Assembly: GCA_031546985.1 (NCBI GenBank)
Contig: JAVBJN010000003.1
Span: 1 to 64,000 of the forward strand
Source: JAVBJN01 sp031546985
Lineage (GTDB): Bacteria > Bacteroidota > Bacteroidia > Chitinophagales > Chitinophagaceae
Direction: 5' to 3'
Length of the DNA: 64,000 bases
Part shown: positions 33,357-43,343 of the stretch, piece by piece
Position numbering within the stretch: the first letter of the stretch is position 1
Layout: the number at the start of each line of letters is the position of its first letter
Notes under the pieces: model-generated
The model's input: the letters and a program-made list of their open reading frames with translations, nothing else
Database searches by the model: none
Told to the model about the DNA's origin: nothing
Made by a program: the position numbers and the translations under genes

Positions 33357-34784
33357 CTAAGGCATACTCATTTTTATCCACTCGATCATGCCAGAAGGGT
33401 AAATGCCTAAACCAATCAGCAGTACGCACAAAATAACCAGGCAGAATGTAGCGGTGAAAGGCGTTTGGTCGGGCAGCCGGTCGCGGGCTTCTGTGGTTTT
33501 AAACAAGGTGTTGATCACCCGCAGGTAATAAAATAGCCCGATTACACTGGTCACCACCAATGTGCCCAGCAATGCCCATCTACCTGCACCAACACCTGCG
33601 GTTACCACATAAAATTTGCCAATAAATCCGGCGGTTAGCGGAATGCCCGCCAGCGATAACATGGCCAATGCCAGTAAAGCGCCCAGCCAGGGCCGGTTCC
33701 AGGCCAGGCCACGGTAATCGGCGATATGATCTGCATCTTTATCTACAGGCGATACCAACCCGATAACGCCAAAAGCAGTAATAATGGTGATGGTATATGT
33801 GAGCAGGTAAAACAGTACTGCTTCCTGCCCGGTATTGTTGCTAATGATGAGCGCTACCAGCAAATAACCCAGGTGCGCGATAGAAGAATAGGCCAGTAGC
33901 CGTTTAATATTACGCTGCTGCAAAGCCAGAATATTGCCTGCAACCATAGATAATATAGCTACCCACGACAATAGTTGCATGAACAGTTTGTAGTTTAAAA
34001 CAGGCACGTCATGAAATAAGTGTAACAGCACCATAACCACCGCGCCTTTGGATAAGGAAGCTACAAAAGCCGCCACAGGTGCAGGTGCACCCTGGTATAC
34101 ATCTGGCGTCCACATATGAAAAGGCACCAGTGCCAGTTTAAAACCTAAGCCCACCAATACCATTCCAAAACCAATACCGGTAAGTATGTCCATCTCTTCC
34201 TGCTGTTGCAGCCAGGTGCCTATGCCTGCAAAACTCATTTCGCCACAGGAAGCATAAATTAACGCGATGCCAAACAGCAGGAATGCCGATGAGGCCGCTG
34301 CCATGATCAGGTATTTGATACCCGCTTCGTCCGAAGGTTCGCGCTTGCGCAGGTAAGCGATCATGGCATAGAGGCTGATGGTAAGGGTTTCCAACCCCAG
34401 GAACAGACTGGCAAAATGCTGGCTTACCACCAGCACCATAGCGCCCAGGGTAGCGAGCAGAAAGAGCAGGTAGTATTCTTCTTTCCTTTCTTCCCGATCG
34501 GCAAAGTAATCGTAGGAGAGCAGCAGTACACAAAATGCGGACCCGAGTAAAAGTGCCAATCCCCAGATACTGAGCGGATCAAAGATCAGGAGTGGCGTAA
34601 TGCTATACGGAACCATGCGGTGCAATGGAATAAGACTGTAAGCCGCAGCCGCAAGGCTCAGCAGACTTAAGATAAACAGCAGCCTGTGGTTGCGTTGTAT
34701 GGCGGTAAGCAACATACCCAGCACAGCAGCGCCGCCGATAATGATCAGCGGCAGTAAAGCATGTATATCGTTGGGTTGCAGCAT
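33357..34784 (-). CDS. nuoN: NADH-quinone oxidoreductase subunit N
   Basis: This 475-residue subunit belongs to the antiporter-like membrane arm of complex I and takes part in proton pumping. It has about 13-14 hydrophobic segments. Family motifs include LGLETLTISLYAMIAYLRK (with the functional Glu), ALVPFHMWTPDVYQGAPAPVAAF, and the Lys of IKRLLAYSSIAHLGYLL. It is the last gene of the operon, starting 3 bases after nuoM. Length is normal. Confidence 0.95.
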   Translation of the reverse strand: MLQPNDIHALLPLIIIGGAAVLGMLLTAIQRNHRLLFILSLLSLAAAAYSLIPLHRMVPYSITPLLIFDPLSIWGLALLLGSAFCVLLLSYDYFADREERKEEYYLLFLLATLGAMVLVVSQHFASLFLGLETLTISLYAMIAYLRKREPSDEAGIKYLIMAAASSAFLLFGIALIYASCGEMSFAGIGTWLQQQEEMDILTGIGFGMVLVGLGFKLALVPFHMWTPDVYQGAPAPVAAFVASLSKGAVVMVLLHLFHDVPVLNYKLFMQLLSWVAILSMVAGNILALQQRNIKRLLAYSSIAHLGYLLVALIISNNTGQEAVLFYLLTYTITIITAFGVIGLVSPVDKDADHIADYRGLAWNRPWLGALLALAMLSLAGIPLTAGFIGKFYVVTAGVGAGRWALLGTLVVTSVIGLFYYLRVINTLFKTTEARDRLPDQTPFTATFCLVILCVLLIGLGIYPSGMIEWIKMSMP

Positions 34785-34787
34785 AGG

Positions 34788-36284
34788 TCAGGGTAGATTT
34801 GAATTGGTAGTAACCAGTGACGACGAGGTTGGGCTGGATGATGTGGCAGCGGTGTTCAGCAATGGTTGCGGGTAAATGCCCATCCATAACAATACGATGG
34901 TAAGTGAGAGCATCATAATGTATTCTCTTGCGTTCATATCGGTAATGGGTGAGGTTGGTTTGGCCGGGCCAAAGAAGATGGATTGCATGAGCCATAAAGA
35001 ATACACGGTAGCCACCACAATGCCTATGGTGGCCAATATGGTAAGTGTTGGCGCCACCGGCCAGCAACCCAGCAGAATCATGATCTCGGCTACAAAATTG
35101 CCGAGTCCGGGTAGTCCCAAAGAGGCCATTACAAAAATCATGGCCATAACGCCCATCGCAGGAGCTTGCTGCCAAAAGCCGCCCATCTTCTGAATGTCTC
35201 TGGAGTGCATACGCTCATACAACATACCAGCTATTAGGAATAAAGCGCCTGTGCTTAGGCCATGCGCCAGCATCTGCATGATTACACCCTGCCGGGCCAG
35301 CGCGCCTGTGGCAAATAAGCCCATCATCACAAAGCCCATATGGCTTACACTGGTGTAGGCGATCATCCGTTTAAGATCGGTTTGGGCAAATGCCAATATG
35401 CCACCGTACAGAATACCGACGACGCCCAGCAACATACCCCAATGCCCATACTGCGCCACTGTTTCGGGAAACAAGGGTAATACGAAGCGGATTAAACCAT
35501 ATGCCCCGGTTTTTAAAAGTAATCCTGCCAGGATAAGGCTTCCTGCGGTGGGCGCCTGGCTGTGCGCATCAGGCAGCCAGGTGTGCAAGGGTACTACCGG
35601 AAGTTTAACTGCAAAAGCAATGAGGAAACCCGACATCATGAGCAATGCCATTTTACCCGATGGCAGGTTTTGCACCAGCGCGTCGTAGGCATAGGTGTAT
35701 ACGCCGGTTTGCGCGCCATGCCAGAAGTATAGCGATAAGATACTTAGCAACATTAACAGCCCTCCGGCTTGTGTAAACAGGAAAAACTTATTGGCCGCGT
35801 AAGTCCTGTTTTCATGCCCCCAGATGCTGATGAGCAGGTACATGGGTATGAGCATGAGTTCCCAGAAAAAGTAAAAGAGAAACAGATCCATCGCGAGGAA
35901 CACGCCTGTAATGCCTGCCAACACCAGTAACAGGTTAGCATGAAAGAACCCTGTTCTAAAATTGATTTCTTTCCAGGAGATGAGCACGGCCAGTATGCCC
36001 AGGAAGAAAGTAAGCATCAGCATCAGCATACTTAGTCCGTCCATAGCCAGGTACAGCGAAATGCCCCAGACTGGTATCCATTCGTGCCTTACCACCAGCC
36101 ACCAACCGTTTTGCGGAGGCGTATGCAGTATGGTATGATCGTACCATACCCACAGTGTCCACAGTAGGTTTATTTTGAGCGAAAGCAAAGCTACCCATCT
36201 GCTCAGCACGGTACTCCATTGCGCAGCCATCCAGGAGAGTAGCGCGCCCAGTAGCAGAATGAGTATGATGGAGGTTAGAAACAT
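34788..36284 (-). CDS. nuoM: NADH-quinone oxidoreductase subunit M
   Basis: This 498-residue antiporter-like subunit of the membrane arm has FFWELMLIPMYLLISIWG (conserved Glu in helix 5), FAVKLPVVPLHTWLPDAHSQAPTAGS, and DLKRMIAYTSVSHMGFVMMG. These patterns carry the Lys and Glu residues of the proton channel. The C-terminal 20 residues are a Ser/Thr/Pro-rich tail (NTAATSSSPTSSS...), unlike the usual short end of NuoM. It lies between nuoL (10-base gap) and nuoN. Confidence 0.95.
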   Translation of the reverse strand: MFLTSIILILLLGALLSWMAAQWSTVLSRWVALLSLKINLLWTLWVWYDHTILHTPPQNGWWLVVRHEWIPVWGISLYLAMDGLSMLMLMLTFFLGILAVLISWKEINFRTGFFHANLLLVLAGITGVFLAMDLFLFYFFWELMLIPMYLLISIWGHENRTYAANKFFLFTQAGGLLMLLSILSLYFWHGAQTGVYTYAYDALVQNLPSGKMALLMMSGFLIAFAVKLPVVPLHTWLPDAHSQAPTAGSLILAGLLLKTGAYGLIRFVLPLFPETVAQYGHWGMLLGVVGILYGGILAFAQTDLKRMIAYTSVSHMGFVMMGLFATGALARQGVIMQMLAHGLSTGALFLIAGMLYERMHSRDIQKMGGFWQQAPAMGVMAMIFVMASLGLPGLGNFVAEIMILLGCWPVAPTLTILATIGIVVATVYSLWLMQSIFFGPAKPTSPITDMNAREYIMMLSLTIVLLWMGIYPQPLLNTAATSSSPTSSSLVTTNSNLP

Positions 36285-36294
36285 GCTGTTTAAT

Positions 36295-38187
36295 TTAAGT
36301 TAGGTGCATTACAATAGCGGTTAACATAAGCACTACTCCAATCAGTAATCCCATCACATACCAGCGCAGCAATCCTTTTTGCGTGCTTGCCAATATATGG
36401 TGCGCTTTGATGGTGATGCCGCCCATGAGTAAATAAATTTTATCTAGCCAGTCTTTTTGCAGTAAATGCGCTAGTGCAGTAAATGGTTTTACAATGAGCA
36501 GATCATAGAGGTCGTCGAAAGCCCATCCTTTTTTCCAGAGGTTGGTAAAGTATTGTGCAAATGGTGTTTGTGTAAAATTGACGAGTGCGGGGGCGTGTTT
36601 TACATACAGCAGGTAGGCGAGTGCAATACCCGCTATGCAACAGACTGCCGATAATAATTGCGCTGTCCATTCCATTGCGGCAGAGGCATGTGTTGCTGCC
36701 GTGGCGGGTAATGTGTTTTGCACAAAATCAGAGAACAGGGGTATATGCCCCATGTTGTGGGGCAGTTCTATAAAACCTGCAACAATGGCCAGTACCGCCA
36801 ATATGCTCAACGGTACGCTGATGGCGGCTTTGGGATAATGGCTGATAGGGTGTTGCGCATCTCCCCAAAACGTAACAAATACCATCCGGAAAGTATATAG
36901 TGCTGTAAGCAGCGCGCCCAATAATGCACCCAACCATAAAAGGGTATTGGCATGCGGGCCCTGCCAGGCCAGCCATAGGATAGCATCTTTGCTGTAAAAA
37001 CCGGAGGTGATATACGGCACAGCCGCTAATGCTGCGGCTCCTGCCAGGAACACCCGGTATACACCAGGGAGTTGTTTTCGTAATCCTCCCATTTTAAACA
37101 TATCCTGTTCGTGATGCATAGCAAGAATTACAGCACCTGCACCCAAAAAGAGCAGCGCTTTGAAAAACGCGTGGGTAAAAAAATGAAATACAGCGGCCGA
37201 CCATGCGCCTACACCCAATGCCAGGAACATATACCCGATCTGGCTGATGGTAGAGTAGGCCAGCACTTTTTTAATATCGGTTTGTACCAGTGCACTGCAA
37301 CCTGCCAGCAATAAGGTTATGACACCTATGGATGCTACCAGCAGCATGGTAACCGGAGACAGCTCAAATAAAACATGCATGCGCGCTATAAGGTAAACGC
37401 CTGCTGTAACCATTGTGGCGGCATGTATCAGCGCGCTAACAGGCGTGGGGCCGGCCATGGCATCCGGTAGCCAGGTTTGTAACGGTAGTTGCGCCGATTT
37501 GCCTACCGCGCCGCCCAGCAGCATTAAGGTGATAATCGTAATGGTTGTTTGTCCGGTGGTCCAGTGGGTGGGAGCCTGGGTAAGTATATCTGCAATGTTT
37601 ACCGTGCCCAGGTATTGGAATAACATAAACAAAGCCACAGCCATGGCCGTATCGCCAATGCGGGTTACAATAAATGCTTTGCGTGCAGCATAGCCATTGG
37701 CAGGGTCTTTATACCAGAACCCGATAAGCAGGTAACTGCAAAGGCCCACCCCTTCCCAACCCAGGTAAAGCAGCAGCAGGTTATCGGCCAGCACGAGCAG
37801 CAGCATGGCACAGACAAACAGGTTCATGCAGGCAAAGAAACGGGCGTAGTCTTCATCGCCCTCCATGTATTCGGTAGCGTAAATATGAATGAGTGTGCCT
37901 ACAAAAGTGATAACGAAAGTAAAAATGATGGAGAGGGAATCGAGCCGTAGCGTTAGTCCGGCTTGCAGGTTGCCGCTGCTGATCCAGTTCCATAGTTGCA
38001 CGGTAACGATTTGGGCAGGATTTTGAAGAAACGACCAGCCAAGCATGCATGTTATGATAGCCGCCGCTGCAATGCTGCCACCTCCGATAAGGCGTACCAA
38101 TGTGGCAGAGTAATGCCTGCCTCCGGTAATCAGAAGCAATGCGCCTAAAAAGGGAAGAGCCGGTATGAAAGCAGCTATGGCATTCAT
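36295..38187 (-). CDS. nuoL: NADH-quinone oxidoreductase subunit L
   Basis: This 630-residue distal antiporter subunit includes the C-terminal lateral helix that braces the membrane arm. Motifs are YLGWEGVGLCSYLLIGFWY, KSAQLPLQTWLPDAMAGPTPVSALIHAATMV, and DIKKVLAYSTISQIGYMFLA, followed by FHFFTHAFFKALLFLGAG. Length and the long C-terminal extension fit NuoL rather than NuoM or NuoN. It is preceded by nuoK after 28 bases. Confidence 0.95.
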   Translation of the reverse strand: MNAIAAFIPALPFLGALLLITGGRHYSATLVRLIGGGSIAAAAIITCMLGWSFLQNPAQIVTVQLWNWISSGNLQAGLTLRLDSLSIIFTFVITFVGTLIHIYATEYMEGDEDYARFFACMNLFVCAMLLLVLADNLLLLYLGWEGVGLCSYLLIGFWYKDPANGYAARKAFIVTRIGDTAMAVALFMLFQYLGTVNIADILTQAPTHWTTGQTTITIITLMLLGGAVGKSAQLPLQTWLPDAMAGPTPVSALIHAATMVTAGVYLIARMHVLFELSPVTMLLVASIGVITLLLAGCSALVQTDIKKVLAYSTISQIGYMFLALGVGAWSAAVFHFFTHAFFKALLFLGAGAVILAMHHEQDMFKMGGLRKQLPGVYRVFLAGAAALAAVPYITSGFYSKDAILWLAWQGPHANTLLWLGALLGALLTALYTFRMVFVTFWGDAQHPISHYPKAAISVPLSILAVLAIVAGFIELPHNMGHIPLFSDFVQNTLPATAATHASAAMEWTAQLLSAVCCIAGIALAYLLYVKHAPALVNFTQTPFAQYFTNLWKKGWAFDDLYDLLIVKPFTALAHLLQKDWLDKIYLLMGGITIKAHHILASTQKGLLRWYVMGLLIGVVLMLTAIVMHLT

Positions 38188-38215
38188 GGTTTATTGGCTT
38201 TAAAAATTTTTCCGG

Positions 38216-38530
38216 TTAAGGTTCGTCTTTCAGTTTATTGGCCGCATCGCTGTCGGTACTTTTGAGCTGGTGATACAATTGCAGGATCAATGCCAACCCT
38301 ACAGAAACTTCTGCTGCTGCCATAGACAGGATAAACAAAAACATGACCTGCCCATCGGGTTGCCCCCATCGCGCACCTGCCAGCACAAATGCAAGACCCG
38401 CTGCGTTAAGCATGATCTCTACCGACAACAACATAAAAATGAAATTGCGCCGGATGAGCAGACTCAGCAGCCCCAGGCCAAAGAGTATGCCTGCCAGTAT
38501 CAATCCTGCCTGTAACGATGTTTCTTTCAT
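38216..38530 (-). CDS. nuoK: NADH-quinone oxidoreductase subunit K
   Basis: This 104-residue protein has three transmembrane helices. The membrane-embedded Glu residues required for proton transfer are visible in LLSVEIMLNAAGLAFV and SMAAAEVSVGLALI. The C-terminus is a hydrophilic tail. Its start overlaps the nuoJ stop by 4 bases, indicating translational coupling. Confidence 0.95.
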   Translation of the reverse strand: MKETSLQAGLILAGILFGLGLLSLLIRRNFIFMLLSVEIMLNAAGLAFVLAGARWGQPDGQVMFLFILSMAAAEVSVGLALILQLYHQLKSTDSDAANKLKDEP

Positions 38531-39054
38531 TCTTCAGTTTGTTCTAAAAAACGGTGTTGTATTTTTTTCTTTTGCCGGCCTAAATGGTAAGCGCCTACAA
38601 TACCTGCCATCAGCAGCATGGCTGCCAGCTCTGCTGTAATAAGGTAGGTGGTAAATAAACTGATGCCTACCGCTTTGGGTGATACCATTTTAACCTCAAA
38701 TGGTATGGCGGGTTGGGTGTAAAACAGGTACCAAAGCTCTGCCAGCAATATGCCCGATAATACCGCCGGACCAAACCAGATGCGGGGTGTCATCCACGAT
38801 TTTTCCTGCACAGCCGTTTCTGCCCCCAGGTTAAGCATCATCACAAAAAATATGATAAGCACCATAATGGCTCCGGCGTAAATAATAAGTTCCAGCACAG
38901 CCATATACGGCGCGCCATAAATAAAGAAGATCACCGCAATTGCCATAAACGATACAATGAGGTACAGCAAGGCATGCATGATGTTATACCGCGTAATCAC
39001 CATTATGGTGGATGCAACGGCAATAACAGCGGCGATATAGAATGCAGTGTTCAT
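38527..39054 (-). CDS. nuoJ: NADH-quinone oxidoreductase subunit J
   Basis: This 175-residue membrane subunit has five helices. The conserved helix-3 sequence FIYGAPYMAVLELIIYAGAIMVLIIFFVMML includes the pi-bulge Tyr and Gly region important for coupling. It overlaps nuoK by 4 bases and follows nuoI by 2 bases. Confidence 0.95.
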   Translation of the reverse strand: MNTAFYIAAVIAVASTIMVITRYNIMHALLYLIVSFMAIAVIFFIYGAPYMAVLELIIYAGAIMVLIIFFVMMLNLGAETAVQEKSWMTPRIWFGPAVLSGILLAELWYLFYTQPAIPFEVKMVSPKAVGISLFTTYLITAELAAMLLMAGIVGAYHLGRQKKKIQHRFLEQTEE

Positions 39055-39056
39055 AA

Positions 39057-39572
39057 TCAGGGTAATAAACTTTTAATGTCTACCGGAGGATCTTCGTGTT
39101 GCGCTTCACCTTTGTCTTTGCCTTCAATGGCCATGCCTGCTACTTTGTAATAGTTGTAGCCGGGATATTTGCCCTGGCTGTTGATGAGCAGGTCTTCTTT
39201 TTCATACACCAGGTTTTGCCGGTTGTATTCGGCCATTTCAAAATCGGGAATCAGTTGTATGGCGTAGGTAGGGCAGGCATCTTCACAAAAACCGCAAAAG
39301 ATGCACCGCGAAAAATTGATCCTGAAAAACTCCGGGTATCTGCGCCCATGCTCATCTTCGGTAGATTGTAGCGCTATACAATCTACCGGGCAGGCCGCTG
39401 CACAGAGGTAGCAGCCCACACAGCGCTCGCCACCATCAGGGTCGCGCGTCAGCACAATGCGTCCCCGCCAGCGGGCCGGCAAAGGTGCTTTCTGCTCGGG
39501 ATACTGAAAGGTTTCCCGTTTGTGGAACATGTGCAGAAAGGTTAGCCACATACTTCTGATAATCGACCACAT
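39057..39572 (-). CDS. nuoI: NADH-quinone oxidoreductase subunit I (2x [4Fe-4S])
   Basis: This 171-residue ferredoxin-like subunit passes electrons toward cluster N2. Two CX2CX2CX3CP motifs are visible: CVGCYLCAAACPVDC and CIFCGFCEDACPTYA, which bind clusters N6a and N6b. The N-terminal amphipathic helix (SIIRSMWLTFLHMFHKRETFQYP) docks to the membrane arm. It lies between nuoH (18-base gap) and nuoJ. Confidence 0.96.
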   Translation of the reverse strand: MWSIIRSMWLTFLHMFHKRETFQYPEQKAPLPARWRGRIVLTRDPDGGERCVGCYLCAAACPVDCIALQSTEDEHGRRYPEFFRINFSRCIFCGFCEDACPTYAIQLIPDFEMAEYNRQNLVYEKEDLLINSQGKYPGYNYYKVAGMAIEGKDKGEAQHEDPPVDIKSLLP

Positions 39573-39590
39573 GATGATGCGTTTATAATG

Positions 39591-40559
39591 TTAGTACGCT
39601 TCCATCAGCCAGAGCTTGATTGCTGCTGTTGCCAGCAGGTTCAGGATGGATAAGGGAAACAATATCTTCCAACCGTATTCCATAAGCTGGTCGTACCTGG
39701 GGCGGGGCAGCGAAGCCCTGAGCAGGATGAACAGGCAAATGAATCCGAATGTTTTGAGTCCGAACCAAATTACAGGCGGGAGGAAGGAGGGGCCCAGCCA
39801 ACCGCCGAAATACAAAGCCGTTACCATCGCCGATACAAGGGTAATGCCCAGGTACTCGCCAATAAAGAACATACCGAATTTCATACTGGAATACTCGGCG
39901 TGGAACCCCGCTACCAGTTCGCTTTCCGCCTCCGGTATATCGAAGGGCAAACGGTGGGTTTCTGCAATGCCTGCTATAAAAAAGATGATGAAACCCAGGA
40001 ACTGCGGCACAATGAACCACATGTTTTTTTGCGCCAGTACAATGTCTTTAAGGTTAAAACTACCCGTGAGAATGACCACGCCCATAAGCGCGATGCCCAT
40101 AAATACTTCGTAACTGATCATTTGCGATGCGCCACGCATAGCGCCCAGCAAAGCGTATTTATTGTTGGATGCCCAGCCGCCTAATACAATGCTGTAAACC
40201 CCTAATGATGACATGGCGAGAAAAAAGAGCAGCCCTACATTGGAGTCGGCCACCATCACCTCGGGGCCAAACGGAATAATGGTAAAACTGAGCAGCACAC
40301 TGGCTACCACTACCGCCGGTGCAAATACAAACACCACTTTATCTGCAAAAGGAGGAATCCAATCTTCTTTAAAAATGAGTTTAATGGTATCGGCCAATAC
40401 GATGAACAAACCGAATGGCCCTGCGCGGTTAGGCCCGTAACGATCCTGCCAGAGCGCGAGCATCCTGCGTTCGAGCCATATCAACCCCGCAGCGGTGTTT
40501 AGCATTGCGAACAATACTCCACCGATGACGAGCCAATGATATGATGTTGTATGGGGCAT
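39591..40559 (-). CDS. nuoH: NADH-quinone oxidoreductase subunit H
   Basis: This 322-residue membrane subunit forms part of the quinone chamber with NuoB and NuoD. Motifs include ERRMLALWQDRYGPNRAGPFG, ADTIKLIFKEDWIPP, and the acidic loop ETHRLPFDIPEAESELVAGFHAEYS, which carries the E-channel glutamates. Eight or nine helices are predicted. It is separated from nuoG by 111 bases, the widest gap within the operon, which contains short tandem repeats. Confidence 0.96.
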   Translation of the reverse strand: MPHTTSYHWLVIGGVLFAMLNTAAGLIWLERRMLALWQDRYGPNRAGPFGLFIVLADTIKLIFKEDWIPPFADKVVFVFAPAVVVASVLLSFTIIPFGPEVMVADSNVGLLFFLAMSSLGVYSIVLGGWASNNKYALLGAMRGASQMISYEVFMGIALMGVVILTGSFNLKDIVLAQKNMWFIVPQFLGFIIFFIAGIAETHRLPFDIPEAESELVAGFHAEYSSMKFGMFFIGEYLGITLVSAMVTALYFGGWLGPSFLPPVIWFGLKTFGFICLFILLRASLPRPRYDQLMEYGWKILFPLSILNLLATAAIKLWLMEAY

Positions 40560-40584
40560 GGGTTTTGTTTAAAATGTTTTGATG

Positions 40585-40671
40585 TCTGATGTTCGATGTC
40601 TGATCGCCGATCTATGATTTGTTGTTAGTGTACCGGAATACTCGCGCCTTTTCACCTTTCACCTTTCACTT
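40585..40671. repeat. Short tandem repeats between nuoG and nuoH
   Basis: TGATGTCTGATGTTCGATGTCTGATCGCCGATC-type units fall at about 40580-40612, and TTTCACC is repeated three times at about 40650-40670. The first block, on its other strand, resembles the ATCAGAAATCAGCGATCGGAGATTCG-type tract upstream of folD at 23944-23985. Confidence 0.55.
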
Positions 40672-43343
40672 CAAAGGCCTCCTGTATCTGTCACTTTTAT
40701 CCACAACGGCCAGTTCATAAACGGAATGCCAGGTATGCCTGCGGGTACTACAGCCATGCCTCTTTGTGCGAAAGCTGCCGGAAAAACAGGTATCGCGTAA
40801 GCACCCTGCCGGGTTTCAAAACACAGCTCCTGTCCTTCTTTGAGATTCCATTGCGCCATATCATCGGGGTGCAAACCAATATGCGGTTGCGGACTTCTTT
40901 GCTGAATGCCTGATGTATGCACGCTCCACTCTTCTGAGCCAAAAATATAGTACTGTGGTACCAGCCATAGGTTATTGTCCATGGCAGAAAATGATTCTGG
41001 TTGCAGCTGAAAAAAATCCAGTGTTGCCGCAGGTTGTATCAGCCTCAGTCCCGGATCGCCGCCATGTAAGGCTCCGCCTATTTCGATCTGGTATTTGTTG
41101 ATGGACTGCACCGAGTTCCAGCCCGGCGACCAGAAATAGGGAATCAATGGAGCCGGAGGTTGACCGTGGTAGCCTTCCATGGTGTATGATAAAGCGCTGT
41201 CTGCGTCTTCGTGAGGTTTAGGCTCGCTCACATGCTGGTTGGCCTGCATAGCGGTGCGCCCGCTGTAACGGTGCGACTCCCGTGGTATTTTTTGCCCCGC
41301 CATGCGGAAACCCGCAGGTGGTGCTAATTGTGTTATGCCTTTAAATACAGGATATTGGTCGTTTAATTGCTGCACCAGCTCATCGAAGGATGTTGTTTGA
41401 TTTTGGTCTTGTAGGTCCAGCAGCCAGCGCCAGCTTTCGCGGATCGGGCCTTGCGGCGTAAAAGTTTGATAAAACCGTTGCGCCCGGCCTTCGCTACTTA
41501 CCAGTGTACCGTCCGATTCGGCAAAGCTGCCTGCAGGAATCAGTATGGTAGCTTGCTCGGCAGTGGCATGTGTGGAGTGGTCTATCAGCACTATTGCTTT
41601 GCAATGGTTAAAAAAATCGTCTACAGCGGCATGTTCGGCACGGCGGTAAAGGTCGTTTTCCAGCACAATGACAGTATGCAAAGTGTCTTCCGCAGCGCGG
41701 TCAAAAGCGGCTTGTAAAGGATGTCCCTGGAGCATGCCTAAACCCAGGCTGTTGTTTTCGGGCATGGTGAGCAAGAGTTGCGCATCGCATCCTTTTTGTT
41801 TTAATGCCAATGCGATATTGTATGCGGCCTGGATAATGCTTTCGCTGGCACCGCCATACCCCGCTACGATTAAGGGTTTTTTCGCTGCGCTTAATGCGGT
41901 TACAGCTTCTTCCAGCAATAGGTTTTCTGCCGGATGGTTGGGGTGTATGCCACGAAGCAGCAACGAAATAGTGTGGCCCAGCGCGGCAATATCATCGGGC
42001 GCAAGCCGTATGGCGCAGCGGGCCTGATCGTCCATGCCGGTAGGAAGTGTAGAGGCGATAAACAGCGGGCCATTGGTTTCCTGCACAGCTTCGCGTACCG
42101 CAGCATCCTGCCAGTCGAGCAGGTTTATTTTTTGTTGTAATGGTGCCGCCACAGCCTGCAACATGGCCTGCCGGATAGACAGGGCATAGCGGGGTGCGGT
42201 ATGCATGAGGTCTTCGCCCAGGATCAAAACCGCGTCGCACTGTTCGGTGGTTTTTATGGATGGCGTAGGCACGGCTCCTTCCTGTAAAATGCGCAGCGAG
42301 AGGTTGATTAGTTGGTGTTCGGTTTCGCTTAATCCGAGATAGAAATTGGCTTCGCCCACGAGCTGTTTTAGCGCAAAATTGGCTTCCAGTGAAGCTCTTG
42401 GCGAACCAATGCCAATAAGACCTGGTTGTTGCAACAACGGTTTTACCTGTGCTGCTAATTGTTCTGTGGTTATTTCTCCATCATTGTTCCGTACAAATAT
42501 CTTGCGGATGCGTTGGGTGCCGTTTACAAATTCGTATCCGAAGCGGCCACGATCGCAGATAAAATATCCGTTTACTTCGCCATTGTAGCGGCTGGTTATT
42601 TGTCTTAACGTGCCGTAACGCTCTGCGCTGATGGTATTGCAGCCGGAGCCGCAATGCTGGCATATGGAAGGCGATGAAGTGAGATCCCATTTGCGGGTGT
42701 AATGCTGCTTGTAAGTTTTATCGGTAAATACACCGGTAGGGCAAACCTCGGCCAGGTTGCCGCTAAAGAAATTTTCGAGTATGCCATCGGTATGACGGCC
42801 AAAGTATACATGGTTATGCGCTGCAAATACATTAAGGTCTTTGCCTCCGGCATAATCTCGGTAAAACCGTACACAACGGTAGCATTGTATGCAGCGGTTC
42901 ATTTCGTGGTTTAAGAAGGGGCCCAGGTACTGATTGTGGTAGGTTCTTTTGTTGAATTCGAAACGGCGATAATTGTGCCCGGACATTAACGTCATGTCCT
43001 GGAGATGGCAGCTGCCACCTTCATCGCAAACCGCACAATCGTGCGGATGGTTCGTCATCAGCCACTCAATAACCTGGCCCCTGAAATTTCGGGCGCCTGT
43101 ATCGGCAATGGATAACCGCATTTGGTCTCTCACAGGTTCCATGCACGACATCATGATTCTGCCCCTGGTATCGTTTTCGTCTTTAAATATTTTAACAGCG
43201 CATTGCCTGCACGCGCCCACCGATCCCAATGCCGGATGCCAGCAGAAATAGGGCAGGTTCTGCCCCAGGCTCAGGCAGGCTTCCAGAAGGTTCTGGCCTT
43301 CTTTTACCTCGTAGGGTTGGTTATCGATGTATATGATGGGCAT
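40671..43343 (-). CDS. nuoG: NADH-quinone oxidoreductase subunit G
   Basis: This 890-residue subunit carries the iron-sulfur clusters of the peripheral arm. I chose the ATG at 43343 (MPIIYIDNQPYEVKEGQ), the start of the [2Fe-2S] ferredoxin domain; it overlaps the nuoF end by 23 bases. Cluster motifs are GACRQCAVK, the His-containing HPHDCAVCDEGGSC (N5), RCIQCYRCVRF with CPTG (N4), and CQHCGSGC followed by 27 residues and another Cys, the CX2CX3CX27C motif of the extra cluster N7. A molybdopterin-oxidoreductase-like C-terminal region follows. Length resembles E. coli NuoG. Confidence 0.95.
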   Translation of the reverse strand: MPIIYIDNQPYEVKEGQNLLEACLSLGQNLPYFCWHPALGSVGACRQCAVKIFKDENDTRGRIMMSCMEPVRDQMRLSIADTGARNFRGQVIEWLMTNHPHDCAVCDEGGSCHLQDMTLMSGHNYRRFEFNKRTYHNQYLGPFLNHEMNRCIQCYRCVRFYRDYAGGKDLNVFAAHNHVYFGRHTDGILENFFSGNLAEVCPTGVFTDKTYKQHYTRKWDLTSSPSICQHCGSGCNTISAERYGTLRQITSRYNGEVNGYFICDRGRFGYEFVNGTQRIRKIFVRNNDGEITTEQLAAQVKPLLQQPGLIGIGSPRASLEANFALKQLVGEANFYLGLSETEHQLINLSLRILQEGAVPTPSIKTTEQCDAVLILGEDLMHTAPRYALSIRQAMLQAVAAPLQQKINLLDWQDAAVREAVQETNGPLFIASTLPTGMDDQARCAIRLAPDDIAALGHTISLLLRGIHPNHPAENLLLEEAVTALSAAKKPLIVAGYGGASESIIQAAYNIALALKQKGCDAQLLLTMPENNSLGLGMLQGHPLQAAFDRAAEDTLHTVIVLENDLYRRAEHAAVDDFFNHCKAIVLIDHSTHATAEQATILIPAGSFAESDGTLVSSEGRAQRFYQTFTPQGPIRESWRWLLDLQDQNQTTSFDELVQQLNDQYPVFKGITQLAPPAGFRMAGQKIPRESHRYSGRTAMQANQHVSEPKPHEDADSALSYTMEGYHGQPPAPLIPYFWSPGWNSVQSINKYQIEIGGALHGGDPGLRLIQPAATLDFFQLQPESFSAMDNNLWLVPQYYIFGSEEWSVHTSGIQQRSPQPHIGLHPDDMAQWNLKEGQELCFETRQGAYAIPVFPAAFAQRGMAVVPAGIPGIPFMNWPLWIKVTDTGGL

